64,000 nt of DNA. It comes from Pisolithus tinctorius (taxonomy: Eukaryota; Basidiomycota; Agaricomycetes; Boletales; Pisolithaceae). The stretch spans positions 496,001 through 560,000 of the forward strand of contig JANFAH010000028.1 of the NCBI GenBank assembly GCA_024663395.1, in the 5' to 3' direction. Of this stretch, positions 1 through 12,900 are shown piece by piece. Each line of letters starts with the position of its first letter. Positions within the stretch are counted from its first letter, which is position 1. The notes beneath the pieces were generated by a model. That model was not told where the DNA came from and searched no databases. It saw only the letters and a program-made list of their open reading frames with translations. A program made the position numbers and the translations under genes.

Positions 1-1149
1 GGAGCAACGTGTCGTGCTACGAAAGATGTTGCAGGAGCTGGATGCATGCATGCTTAAAGGTGCGTTACCATAATGTGTAGGAATGCTATATTGATGAAAA
101 TGGAATTCATACAGCAATGACTAAGCAAGAGGAGATCGTACGGTTTGATAAGGCCAGAACGGACGTCGAGTTTGCCAAGATGCTGAAAGTGCGGACGTTG
201 GGACCTGAGTATCTCGAGATTCAGACACAGCTGAGGAGGGATATAAGGGTAGGTTTCGTACTGCTGTTCACGGACGGTTGACACGAGTACCTGATTTATT
301 TCTCGCAGGCGATAAGGGATCGGGTACAAAAATTGGAGGATCATTTGCAAGCCTCGAAGAGGAGACTGCAGGAATTTAAGACGGGGAAACCTAGATTCAA
401 GTACGTGTAATATACGAAATAAACTTCGGCACTTTAGTTCCTAATCACTCTCCCATGACAGGCCACCTTCGATCGATACCATTAACCGCACGCTACGCAA
501 CATCGATCTCGCAATCGGCCAACAGGAAGGCGAGGTCGACGAGTTACGCCGGCGAGTTAACAAACTCAACATTAACTCGGCTTCGGATGGCGTACCATCC
601 TCATCGCGTGAGAAAAGCCTAGCCGCGTCACAGCCGAAACGACCGTGGAACGTGACGCCCAACGTGGCAGCGTCCACTGCAGCCGCGTTGAATGCGGAAC
701 GTGCTGCTCAAAAACTGAAGCGCGCGCTATTGGCCAGTAGAGACTCGCCACTCCTCAATTCCAGAGCAAAGGTAACGACATCAAAGTTCACGTCGTTCCA
801 GACACCCCAAAGACCTGGCGCAGCCAAACCCGAACCAGAGACGCCAGCTCCCACCGGTGGTCTGTTCTCGTTACCTGCAACGCCAATGATGACGCTCCCG
901 TCTACGTTCCCGACCTGGTCTCCAGCTCCACATCCGGACATCGGAGAGTCGCCTTCACAGAACATTTTGCCGTCGAGAAATCGCGGAGGTACGAAGCACC
1001 ATCAAAAGCCTATCGCACTGAAAAAGATCCCTGGTTCGTCGCCAGCGGGTGCGACGGCAGGAACACCGTCGTTCGACTGGGGTCCTGTTCAACCTATCAA
1101 ACCGATGACAACGTTGGCATTTGATTTAAGGCAGAAGAACACCAAGTGA
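1..1149 (+). CDS. Nucleoporin-like protein (Nup159/Nup214 type), 3' exons only
   Basis: Partial gene entering from the left edge. Four exons fit a single frame: 1-59 (partial), 115-248, 309-400 and 462-1149 (stop TGA 1147-1149), separated by introns of 55, 60 and 61 nt with GT...AG ends. The encoded C-terminus is a long charged helix (around EEIVRFDKARTDVEFAK), then a heptad-like stretch (TINRTLRNIDLAI, VDELRRRVNKLN), then a low-complexity Pro/Ser/Thr tail ending in FDWGPVQPIKPMTTLAFDLR. Coiled coil plus disordered tail is what I recall of basidiomycete Nup159-type nucleoporins of the cytoplasmic side of the nuclear pore. The family name is inference from memory; the exon structure is seen directly. 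CpG content is normal and no break is visible. Confidence 0.6.
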
Positions 1150-2125
1150 TGAATATGTAGTCGGTCATGTAGTTTTCGCTCATCTGTACCTGTGTGTTGA
1201 GTTTGCATGGTACTTGCTCTCAGAATGAGTTAAGCACTTGAATAAGGGAAACACCACGATTCGAATCGGGCGTAACGTTGAGCTTATCAATTCAAACGAA
1301 TGTCAGATGCGTAAAGAACTGGTAAAGGCACAGTGTATGGCCGTGTCGGGTCGGAATGGTCCACCTCTGCGGGCTACGCGAATGTTATCATTACCTTCAT
1401 CGCAATGTTCGTCAGCATATTTTTGTCTCAAATAACACAGGCTAGAAAAATCTCTCACGTGGAGATTTTCCAGTTCCAAGCCGAAGAAACGAAACGGAAC
1501 GATCTTTGCATGGAACTTGACCAACCGCCGATACATCCGCAACTGTACACGTCCAAACAAGTTCCCCCTCCTCCCCAAAAAAACTGACTTAGAACCTGGG
1601 TCTTTGTCGAGGATCATCTCAATTGATCCTCCGAGGACACTTGGCTGACTAGCACCGGCAGAAGTGCTGAGAGGTTGATAAAGTGTCACATGTTTCCAAT
1701 GCAACACTTTTTAGATCTCAACTCGACGGTAATTAATTATGGAGTCGCGGAGCCAGTTCAGAGAGCTCACGAACTGAAGGAGCATTCGTGCGATGTCGAA
1801 GAGACACGGAAGAAAACGAGAGCTTGCAGCTGGCAAGCATCTTCCTCGAATGACGATAATGTGAAGCTGTCGTATAAGGGAGAAACCTTACGTTCGAAAA
1901 ACCGGTTGTCCGTCGGCCCGAGTCCGTTCTTGATATCGCAACGTGTCTGGCAACGCCAATTAGCGATAGGGCAGAAGCGACATCAAGCAACCCCTGGAAT
2001 CTGTTGGTCTCGGGCCCTGTGTCGTCAGTGACTTCAACACAACAGATCTCGTACGTTTCGGATGTATCCTCCCGAAGTAAAAGGTAGGCGATTTGGGGCA
2101 TGCCGTTTAAACGCTTGGTGGTACG
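1150..2125. other. Intergenic DNA, no gene recognised
   Basis: About 1 kb with normal CpG frequency. Short overlapping open frames exist on both strands (for example 1303-1707 and 1733-2101 on the minus strand) but none shows a domain, a convincing start context or splice-linked continuation. I see no tRNA, repeat or clear promoter here. Confidence 0.4.
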
Positions 2126-3184
2126 TAGTTCTGGTGCGAGTTGTTGTGGCGGCGGGATGTCAATAATAAGGGTAGACCAGCTGGTCAGCTAACCATCATG
2201 TCTGAGTCTAACGGCGAGTTCGCCCAAAACGCATCCGTACAAGTCTCCCTGCATTCTCGCCATAGCTCCGCATCAAGTACAGGTGTGCTTCTCGCTCGGT
2301 GAGTGGAGGGACGATGAGTACTTGTTATAACGAGGCGTATCCCTCCCTTTCGATGTCAATGATGGTCTGCCTGTGTGTACACTGCGTCTGTAGCCAGTGC
2401 ATGAAGTTTCGAAGGGCGCTTTAGGGAATGGTCCGACTGTGGGTTTGAGGAAAGTACGTCTCGAGCAGTATGTACCTTGCTTGCTTGCCCTTCAAACAGA
2501 TCGCTAGTACTTTCAACTATAATTCCAACCACCCGTTCGCACCTCTGACTGTGGCTCAAGCAGCACTCTCGAGGTAGCTCACCCGCACCCCAAATGACTC
2601 ACTTGTGCCTCTAACCGTCCACCAGTGCCCGAGCAGCTCATCAAAAAAACTCACCTGCACATCGAGCAGATCGCTGGTGCACGAAACAACTCTCCAACAC
2701 CTCGGGTGGATCCCCTGTGCACGAGGTGACCTGCAGGCCAATTGCTCACTGGCTCTCGTATGGATCGCTTGGGATCGGGGTAGCTCACCAGTATCCGGAG
2801 CGGACTCGAATGAATCAATGGCACCTATGCCTCAAGCGGACGCGTGCTCAATATCGCTCACCAAAACTTGAAGTTGTAACTGCTTGCCAATACTACATAC
2901 CTGCGCATCACAATCATGAAGAAAACTTTTGGCTCACCTACATTGAAAGCAAGCCACAGTGCGTCAGTACCAAATGAAAATGAGACAGCATACGTGCACC
3001 TGCGATCGAGACGGCTCACCGGTACCCTGACTGGCCGACTTAATACGCCTTAGAGTTCGCATTGCATATCATCGTACTTACCCATAGTAGGATGGACAAA
3101 GGAGACCTTGCCGATCACGTGACTTCGGATACGAAGTCGTTACGGTCGCTGAGTCATCTGAGGTAGCCTCAACAGACTCGACAC
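2126..3184. repeat. Duplicated segment E, copy 1 (CpG-intact)
   Basis: This stretch matches 22437-23402 plus 26675-26769. Differences between the copies are largely CG here against TG or CA there; for example AACGGCGAGTTCGCCC here reads AACAGCAAGTTTGCCC in copy 2. No long ORF is shared. The segment contains degenerate short repeats built on a CTCACC(T/A)G-GCAC theme at roughly 2570-2850. It holds the uninterrupted site GGATGGACAAAG (3090-3101) into which a retroposon inserted in copy 2. Ends are set by where similarity stops: a TA at 2126-2127 and ACTCGACAC near 3184. Confidence 0.85.
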
Positions 3185-3609
3185 ATAAAATGTCAACGAC
3201 CGAGCGCGCCTCGCTTCTTTCTGATACGAGCCAGGATAGAGTTGACAAGTAAACCAGCCAGCGTCACTCACAACCCCAAAACATGAATGTTGTCCGTCAG
3301 CGCTTTCAAGTTTGGTTTGACTTGAAGAAGTGAACCAATCTATACTAGCAGTAGAGCCACTTGCGGTGTTGAATAAGACGTACGTGTGGGATGAGAACGA
3401 TCTAAACGTGTCTTCCGGCGTCATGCGCTGCTCGATCTTCTGTCGGGTATTAATGGCTGGGCGGATTGATGGACCGGTTCAGTGCTTGCAAGGCACTTCC
3501 CATCTTTCTGCCTGGGATTCACGGCCATGTCCTGTACTATCCGTTTTCCCCTCGCGCTTCGTTGGCTCCTTTGAGAGCTGTCTAAACATTGTTGTATTCA
3601 CGCTCCATC
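3185..3609. other. Short spacer upstream of the URB2-like gene
   Basis: CpG-containing spacer. It should hold the promoter of the next gene but I see no clear TATA box; nothing else is recognisable. Confidence 0.35.
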
Positions 3610-6600
3610 ATGTCTACGACACCAACACGTAATCTCCATGCTCGCGTTCGCCTTCTCAAGGTTCCCACAGACCCACCCTCAGCAGACGGACCACTCAAAA
3701 TCGACATGGTCAAAAACGCTTGGTCGGATGCGTCGTTTGGTGCTGTGAAAACAGCCGACGTTCTCGTCGAATGCGTACTGGCTTCTCTCGCACCTGGTTG
3801 CTATTGCAGCAGATACTCTCGTCTTCTGCGTCTTCTGTTCGCCCACTGTGATCCTGGCTCCGCCGCTGATCTATCCTAACAACCTTGCAGGAATTGTCAA
3901 CGACCACGTCTCACTTCCACACATCGGCGATGTCGATCTTGGTGGTGTATATGCACCTGCGCGTGCCGTGGTTGCGACTTCATGGCCCTGGTTTGAGAAA
4001 AGAGTGGGCATGGATGCTTGGATGGAATGCCTTGCAGCCATATTGGGCGTTTCCATCCCTTGGAACGTGAGTGTGAAACCAACTGTATTTGAGGATGCGC
4101 TCTCTCACACAGGGTATTCAAGATGATTCGGCGTGGACATGTATCATGGTAGTCACATCATACAGGGAGGCGCTTGGGAACTTGGGGCACAAGAAGAGGG
4201 TGATCTTCCTACATTCTACCTTCTGTTTGTTTTCCGTGCCAATTTTCACACACACTATACACTCTTTCAATCGACACACATGCCCCATTGGATTTGTACC
4301 CTTTTGCCCTTTATAGCTTCTCAGTCGCTGAATGCGCAATCAAGCCAAGAAAACCTGTCGTCGAAAACCCCGAAACGACATCATAACACTCTTTACCGTG
4401 CGGGTATCGAGTCGCTATTCTCCGTTGAAGGTCCCAAGTAACCTCTCGACACATTGGACGCACTTTCGCACGCGGGTACGGACCATGGCATTTCCCTCTT
4501 GCCATGCCTCTTTTCTGCACGTCCTTGTGCAGTAAATTGCCACCGCACAACGCTTTCCCCCTCTTCTTCCGTGTCAGCATCTCCTGCCTGGCCATTCGTG
4601 AGGCGTGCGCGCTGATGCAATGGAAGTCTGGGAGTCCTGTTGGAAGGTTCTTTTATGTGATACTGTAACGGTGGACACCGGACCACAAAGGACGGATGCA
4701 TGGATGGCGCTCGGATGTGATCGAAAAGGAGTGCTTGTACACCCCCGCACAAACGTTGAGTCAGGCGATCGGGACACGGCTCCTAGTCGTGATGCAGAGT
4801 CTGCTTTGATAGAAGCGAGGGAGCTTGCGTTGGTCACAGTCAAGCGTGCGGGTCAAGTTCGTCAATCAAATGACCTGTTGGTCGTGACTCTGGCAATATC
4901 TTGACATGCTGGTAAGAGTTGAACGTGAACTAGTAGGTGGCAAATCGCAGAGGTTACTGGGCGCTGTTGTCGGTGTGAGTAGTAGTAATTTACCTGGTTT
5001 CTGTCTTGGTGTACCTCCCAGACTAATCTTCGGTTTCCTAGTTGCTGCACCCGCTTTCTATGCGGCCAACGGATGCTGTTCAGCGACTACTTTCGGACCT
5101 TCTCAACTATCACACTAAGATCCAAATGGTACATCCTCATCCTTCTTACTGCCCTTTCTTCACTCAGCCTGCCCGAGCCGGTCTCCTTGCGGTCCCTTCC
5201 TGTACCACCGCATGACGTGATGTTTCAGTCCGCTTCGTCACATCTTTTGTCGCTCATTAGAGCTCTCCCTATGGTTTTGAGGCCTTTACAATTTGTAGAA
5301 TTGGGGCCAGCTATTTTGGAAGAACTTAGGTGTGTGCGGAAAGTATATGCCGCTGAAAGGGGTCAGCGTCAACGCGGCAGTAAGCGATGAAAAACTGATG
5401 AAGGGGAATAGATACCAGTAGCAGGACGCGCTAATGATGATGGTACGCTGCGGTCAAAGTGTCATTCACTAGCAGTTGCATTTACTCATGTTTCCCGTGT
5501 GTCCCCAACCGTTCTCCAAAGCCTCTCCCCGTATGCATATGTCCCCGACGCTTAGAATCCAGGAGTCATATGGGACAGGGTTGGGAAGCTGGGGTGGGAT
5601 ATCGCCTGGGAGTGCATGCGACACAGCCGAGGGGAGTGGCAAGGAGTAGCTCCCCAACACGAAGATGAAAGCAAGAGAAAGAAGCACAAGAAGCGGCAAC
5701 GGGAAAGGGAACAACAGGATCCTGATATGCTAGGTCCGGATGACATCGTCGCTGCTGCTGCATTGTGATGCCTATGTGATGTCCGCGCTCGATTGATACG
5801 AGTTGCGAGCTCGTCAACGCCTGTGAGGACGCTAGGCCAAAGTGACGTATTAGGAAGCGATGAAATCGAGGAGTTGCTGGGCGTCTTCAGGGACGAAGGC
5901 ACGTCTACACAATCAGTACTAGATATCGTGCTTGTGGCCAACGTCATTATTCCTTTGTCTGTGTTAACTGATCCACACCTTCATAGGTCAGGTCACTCTT
6001 CGCGCGAGTTTCCCAAACGCGCGACTTCCAACATGCTTAGGCTGGTGGCATTATCAAGACGAGCATCGATATTTTAATTGGCCACTTCTCCCCTCAAAGT
6101 CGATGGTGCGGCTCTTCAGCAGCGCTTAAGCGGGAAAACTTAGGCGATGCCCTACTTTACGGCCTAGCTGATCGGTGGATAAGTATCATCGAGTGCGTTC
6201 CTTCCTTTGCTCCAGAACACGTCTAATCTGAAACGTTGCGCTGCTGTAATGTTCAGTGCTGCCGCTCCGGAAGAGGTGCTCCAAAGGCTCAACTGCCTTC
6301 TCTTGACCATTCAATTAGAACTTTCATTTGGAACTACCAACGAACCGGACGGACGACTGGGTTCATACCACGACATCTGACCCCACGACATTTTTTCCCT
6401 TTTCTGATGAGTGCACACTTTTGGAAGCTGCCCAATATGCGAGGTGCGTTTCGAGCTGGTTAACCGTTCCATCTAAGAGTTTCTTACATTCATCCTTCGG
6501 TTCTGCAGGTGCCTTTCTATCGTGCGCATTAAAGAAGACTGCCCTTCTGTTCTCATCTTGCTTCCTTCCTGGGTCTATCGCGACTAGCGGGCTTGACAAC

Positions 6601-8896
6601 CTTGAGCTTGTACGTGCAAGTGAAGTGTACTTTCTTCTAATGTATGTACCTCCCGAGTACTTCACCCGGGCCTCTCGCACAGAACTTGTAAAGAGAGCGG
6701 TTGGTGGTGACATCGCTATATGCTCGGCACTTCAGGTCACGAGTGGCAGCGGGACAGCGGATCAGGGTGACAGGGAGCACCTGGGGAAGGGGAAGGATAT
6801 TCACCGCTAAAATCCGATAGTGGGTATGAGATGGACATGGACGAAGAAGAAGATTCCGGAGTGCAAACGCTCAAAGAACTCTGCTTCCACCATCTCACAG
6901 TATTCCGTGCCTTCCTGTATCGTATGGGCTAGTTGATGAACGCGTTGGATTACATCGTGAGTTGGCGGTTATCTTGTCGGATTTGCTTTCCATTTCCCAG
7001 TGATTGAACTTGACTAGACATCTCGTGCATACGTCGAATATTTACTCCAGTCACCATCAAGATTAGCCCCGTCGTCAGATGCACATAAAAGAGATGTCAA
7101 ATCTTGTCTCGTTTCACCTATTGTAAGTTTCTTACACGCATTTCTCGCCTGGTACGATTACTGGTTTTCCCAGTACCCTCCCCCGGGTTCAGAATTCCAA
7201 GGCATCAGCAGCGGTGTCCAGCATACTGAGTAGTCTTGTTGCTGCTGAACCATTCTCCGATACGTCGTTGCAGGGATTATGGCAATATGTGCTTACCCGA
7301 CCTGTTGTGTTCGATTCATTGAATGTTTACGAGAATACTCTACCCCAGGAAGGTGAAATTTACTTCCTGGAAAGCTTGTCCAGCTTTGCTTCTGACGTGC
7401 GGACGTAGCCTCGTGACAGTGGTCGTATCTGCGCTGAAAATTATATACGAAACCTTTACACTATCCTAGTTTCGGAGCGGAAACAATCTGGAACCAATGG
7501 CGCACTCGCATTGAGAGTGCACGTTGAAGCCCGCTCTTACATATTATCGTTTTCAGGCGGCTAAGGATTGACAGTACGTGAACCATGCTGAGTTTGCTTG
7601 TATACCTGCTCAACTTTTGCAGTAACTGGTAGGGTTGCCCCGATAGGCGTAAAATCAGCGACTACGGTCATGCGAAGCCCACTGCACAGTCGCTCACTGC
7701 CGGTAGGTGCAGACCGCGTAATGACGTGTCCTCATGTCATTACTTTCCTGTTCAAAGAGCTTCGATGTTTTCCAATATTTCGGACTCGGCATACCTCGAG
7801 ACAATCCCAGCACTGTATTCAATGAATGACGCAGATGGAAGGCAATCCGTTGTTCGACGTCGGTTTCAGCTTAAAATATATCACACCGTTACGGTAGCAC
7901 GCGACGCTCTCGATGTGCAAGTTGCGAAAGCCGCAGGGGAACCGTCTGTAAACAGTTTTGTACGCCTCCTCTGTGTGATAGGAGAAGGAATCGAGGAGCC
8001 CTGGCTTCCGGTAGGTCGATGCAAAAGCTTGATACACCTCAAGGTCTGTATCAAGCTCCTATTCTGATTATAAGTAACAGGGTTCGGTGGTTCGGTAGCG
8101 CGTCACCACAGGAACTCTCAAAGTGGACCAAGCATTCGTAACGTTATCTGGAACTGATCGCGAAGCATTGTTCTGACAGAGTGAGTGTCATCACTTAAAA
8201 ACACTTTGGTCAATGTCATTCTTATGTCCAATGGCAGGTCGCTGCTGTGCGTTCAGTCGTCCTCGGGAGCATCTGGTCTTTTCTCTGTAAAATGCTATCG
8301 GGAACCACGGACCACGATAATGTCTCCTCGTTTGCGATTTTTCGCTGCATCGTTTCCATAGCAGGCTCCCTCATTCGTCTGAGACGTGACATAGTTATAC
8401 ATATGCTCCCGCATCTAGCCTTCGTCTTACATCGACTGCTGCTGATAACCAGGCGCATGCGTCTCCAGCTAGGAGCTAAGCAGAGTAAGCTCGTCGTAGG
8501 AACACTTCCATCTTGGATTTCACCGTCTCAGCAGCTCGGCATTGCCGAAAGCCGTGCTCTTAGTCGAGTTCTCACCCACTCACTGTCAAAACTGTCCCGC
8601 GTGTGCATACAGCACAGCACAGCGCGATTGCCGCCGAAACACTAAAAGTGGAGTCTGGCAAAACCTTCGCAAAGCATGTAGGACACGTCCTCTTGGCATA
8701 CATCGACTCTATGAACGACTCGTTGTGTATCCCGACACCAGAGATACGACGAGAACTCGAACCTGGGCAATTCTCATTATATGAAAGACTCGGTGAGTAC
8801 GATCGATATGCTCTGACGGCCCCTGCACTTGATTCCGACGGTAAGACTCTCATGAAGTCGCTCTGGAGGGAGTATGAGTATGTGAGGAAGGGGTAA
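3610..8896 (+). CDS. URB2: URB2/Npa2-like ribosome-biogenesis protein, multi-exon
   Basis: Proposed single gene of many short exons. The start ATG at 3610 (context ccatcATGtc) opens a frame with LHARVRLLKVPTDPPSADGP and VKNAWSDASF, which resembles fungal Urb2 N-termini as I remember them. An exon after a 3'-AG near 3890 continues with IGDVDLGGVYAPARAVV and ends IPWN at a GTGAGT. Coding-looking patches follow (LGSDEIEELLGVF about 5860; LGDALLYGLADRWISIIE about 6145-6195; LVRASEVYFLLMYVPPEYF about 6600-6670; LQGLWQYVLTRPVVFD about 7270). The last exon, to 8896, has the diagnostic C-terminal pattern PEIRRELEPGQFSLYERLGE ... LDSDGKTLMKSLWREYE, matching the Urb2/Npa2 C-terminal domain. The role would be early 60S assembly in the nucleolus. 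Internal exon borders are not resolved, and one or more internal breaks cannot be excluded. Confidence 0.55.
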
Positions 8897-9974
8897 TGTG
8901 ATATATATCTGTGGCCTTAGGACTGTCTTCGCCTCCCAGAGAGCAACAAAGCTGTCCATCAATGGAAGGAGCACCGAGGCAGATGCTCTAAAAGTTATTC
9001 TATTAATGTTTAGCTGGAAGACTGCGTAGTGGCATATGAGAGACTATGGCATGGAGATTGATAGGTTTCCCATTAGATTATCATGCAAATTTTATACCAG
9101 AGGGTCCGCCACTTCTATGGCTATCAGCTGGAGTCACCCACAGCGTGAAGGATAGGATCTCAACAAGGTGGAGGTAAGGGGGAGGACAAGGCGGTAGTCA
9201 GAACGCAGCACTCACGGGTGATGCATTTTGGAAACGGAGCTTGGGTCCTGTATTGTAAGGGGGTGACAATAGAGTTGGAATGCTCAACGATGGTCGTTGT
9301 CGACACCACCAACGGTTGTAGTCATAGCACGTCGGTGCGTGGTTTAGATCTTGACCCCGTCATTGTGCAGGCGTCTTGGTCAGGTCAATGATCGTTTATA
9401 CCCTCGTGCTAATACTCGGGTGGGTTAGCAAAGAGACATGTTACCTGTGGATTTCCCAACTGCACGACCGAGTATTGTGGAAGAATGTTTTAGGAAACCA
9501 GATCCTCGAGGGAGGAGCTGGGGAAACCCAACTGTGCTACAGTGTCTGGTGTGAAGGATGGCGAGCACGGAAGCACAAAGCCGCTGAGAAGATCGGTAGT
9601 ACATTTCACCAGGAGCATAACTATTGTGCCTACCGAGCTGGCTTGATACCGCGAAGAGTATGGGACGAGCCGCCCTGGCATTGCTATGAGCAATCGAAGA
9701 TAGCAAGGAAGGACTGATGGTCGAACCTTTCCTGCGCCAATGCATCACCGGGACTCGGTCAGACGACGAGAAGAAATGGGACGGCCCAACAGGAACTTGG
9801 TGATCGTAGTTTACACACGTGTCAGGCTGTGCACTAGAGATAGGCACGTTGAGCGTTCAACGCCACTCGAATCCGCAGTCCCTTGCCCTTCGTACTTCAC
9901 CATCGTCCACTACAGTCGTAGCACGATTACTGCTCAAGACATCCTAAGACCTGTTTTCTCATCTTCGCATCGCC
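8897..9974. other. Intergenic DNA between URB2-like and GTPase genes
   Basis: Last ordinary intergenic stretch before the repeat zone, with normal CpG content. Open frames at 9376-9717 (plus) and 9425-9847 (minus) overlap and show no recognisable domain; I treat both as chance. The GTPase promoter should lie in its last few hundred bases, but I see no clear TATA box. Confidence 0.4.
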
Positions 9975-12900
9975 ATGGCGCCGAGCTCTGTTCGTTCCTG
10001 GTGGCGTTCGCTGCAGCGTTCTCAACCTCCGAGTCACGATGCTGGTATATTACTCCCCACTGAAGCCGCTCCCCCAGTTGCTCCGGATGTAGTCGACCTT
10101 ACACCAGCTTCAAACTATCGCTTAGATCCTACTGAGGCGAAAAGGCAGATTGATCGCATCCCTCGTTTTCGCATTCTTGTCATGGGCAGAGCAAATGCGG
10201 GTAAAACAACTGTTTTACAGCGGGTCTGTAACACTACGGATCACCCTGAGATCTTTGATGGAAACGGAGAGAAGGTATGTGGGTGTGTTATGTGCTGTGT
10301 ATTTGTCAACATGTCATTCCGCTAGGTTGATACCGGGGCGGTGCAGGGTTCCTTGGGGGTAAGGCCACCACGTGAAATTACATGGTGCTCACTTTCGAAC
10401 TTATGCAGCGTGGTTACCACAACATTGAAGATGAGCTGGTGTTCAAAAGTAACCCGCGCTATGTGTTCCACGACTCATGTGGATTTGAGGCGGGGAGCGA
10501 GGCAGAGTTTGATAAAATGAAGAAATTTGTTACAGACCAAGCAAAGTCCACCAAATTGGAGAAGAGACTGCATGCAATTTGGTAGGGACATGTCTGACTA
10601 GTGCCATGGGGAGTCCACTGATCTGGTCTTTGTGATTGATTTAGGTATTGCATTCCTTTGAATGAAAGCCATAGGATGGTCATGGCTGCTGAAAGGAAGT
10701 TCTTTAATGAGTGTGATTCAGGACATGGTATGTGTACACAAATATCACATCACACTTCATACAAAGATTGAGGATTTGCACAGTTCCTGTGATTGTGCTA
10801 CTAACAAAGGCAGACACCTTAAATCTTGATGCAGTGCAGCAGCTTATGAGAAGGGGGTTAACTGTAGATGATGCAATGAAAGAGGCACCAGAGGTAGAAA
10901 AACAGCTGCAAAAGGGCTGTCTTGAAAAGATCAAGGGGTGGCTGAATGAACTGAAGTTTCCACCTCAAAGCTACCTGATACTCACTGGTAAGTAAGTCAT
11001 GAATAAAAAAACTGTGGATTGGCATGTGTCTCTTCAGGCATGGAACAGGAGAGTGCAGATTGTGAAGAGCTATTGAAATGCACAGCAAATGCTTTGACTG
11101 AGGAAGGGCTGCAAGGACTGCTTGTATCATCACAGCAATCAAACTTGGGACTCTGCATGGAATTTGCCATAATGAAGTGAGTGGTAAGAATCAAGTTCTA
11201 CAGGATGCTAACTACAGGAAGGACATTGAAGAGAAGCATGAACAAGGGGGTTGATCATATTGACTTGGAGGAGCTAGCCTATGCCCTTGGAACATGGTTC
11301 CCATTTGTAAGCAACCAGTGTTTTGGGTGAATGAGAGGCTAATTAGGTTATAGGAGGTGTGTGAAATTCTGCAAGTACAAGTATAACTGATGCTGAAGGT
11401 GATGGTTACTATTGTGTTTGACTGTGATTGACAGAATGTAAGTTGACTCATTGAAGATGGTGGTGGATGCATGCTGACATGTTCACTCCCACCCTGTTGG
11501 ACTGGGGTTCCTAGGGAGTGAGTGGAGTCATGGCAGATGGTGGTGGATGCATGCTGACATGTTCACTCCCACCCTGTTGGACTGGGGTTCCTAGGGAGTG
11601 AGTGGAGTCATGGCAGATGGTGGTGGATGCATGCTGACATATTCACTCCCACCTTGTTGGACTGGGGTTCATAGTTTGTGAGTGGAGTCATGGCAGATGG
11701 TGGTGGATGCATGCTGACATGTTTACTCTCACCTTGTTGGACTGGGGTTCATAGTATGTGAGTGGAGTCATGGCAGATGGTGGTGGATGCATGCTGACAT
11801 GTTCACTCCCTCTCTGTTGGACTGGGGTTCATAGGGAGTGAGTGGAGTCATGGCAGATGGTGGTGGATGCATGCTGACATGTTCACTCCCACCCTGTTGG
11901 ACTGGGGTTCATAGGGAGTGAGTGGAGTCATGGCAGATGGTGGTGGATGCATGCTGACATGTTCACTCCACCCTGTTGGACTGGGGTTCATAGTTTGTGA
12001 GTGGAGTCATGGCAGATGGTGGTGGATGCATGTTGACATGTTCACTCCCACCCTGTTGGACTGGGGTTCATAGGGAGTGAGTGGAGTCATGGCAGATGGT
12101 GGTGGATGCATGCTGACATGTTCACTCCCACCCTGTTGGACTGGGGTTCATAGGGAGTGAGTGGAGTCATGGCAGATGGTGGTGGATGCATGCTGACATG
12201 TTCACTCCCACCCTGTTGGACTGGGGTTCATAGTATGTGAGTGGAGTCATGGCAGATGGTGGTGGATGCATGCTGACATGTTCACTTCCACCCTGTTGGA
12301 CTGGGGTTCATAGTTTGTGAGTGGAGTCATGGCAGATGGTGGTGGATGCATGCTGACATGTTCACTCCCACCCTGTTGGACTGGGGTTCATAGAGAGTGA
12401 GTGGAGTCATGGCAGATGGTGGTGGATGCATGCTGACATGTTCACTCCCACCCTGTTGGACTGGGGTTCATAGTATGTGAGTGGAGTCATGGCAGATGGT
12501 GGTGGATGCATGCTGACATGTTCACTCCCACCCTGTTGGACTGGGGTTCATAGGGAGTGAGTGGAGTCATGGCAGATGGTGGTGGATGCATGCTGACATG
12601 TTCACTCCCACCCTGTTGGACTGGGGTTCATAGGGAGTGAGTGGAGTCATGGCAGATGGTGGTGGATGCATGCTGACATGTTCACTTCCACCCTGTTGGA
12701 CTGGGGTTCATAGTTTGTGAGTGGAGTCATGGCAGATGGTGGTGGATGCATGCTGACATGTTCACTCCCACCCTGTTGGACTGGGGTTCATAGAGAGTGA
12801 GTGGAGTCATGGCAGATGGTGGTGGATGCATGTTGACATGTTCACTCCCACCCTGTTGGACTGGGGTTCATAGTATGTGAGTGGAGTCATGGCAGATGGT

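Noticed and set aside
9376..9847. Overlapping frames 9376-9717 (plus) and 9425-9847 (minus) as genes
   Set aside because: Neither has a domain, splice continuation or better codon character than the other strand.
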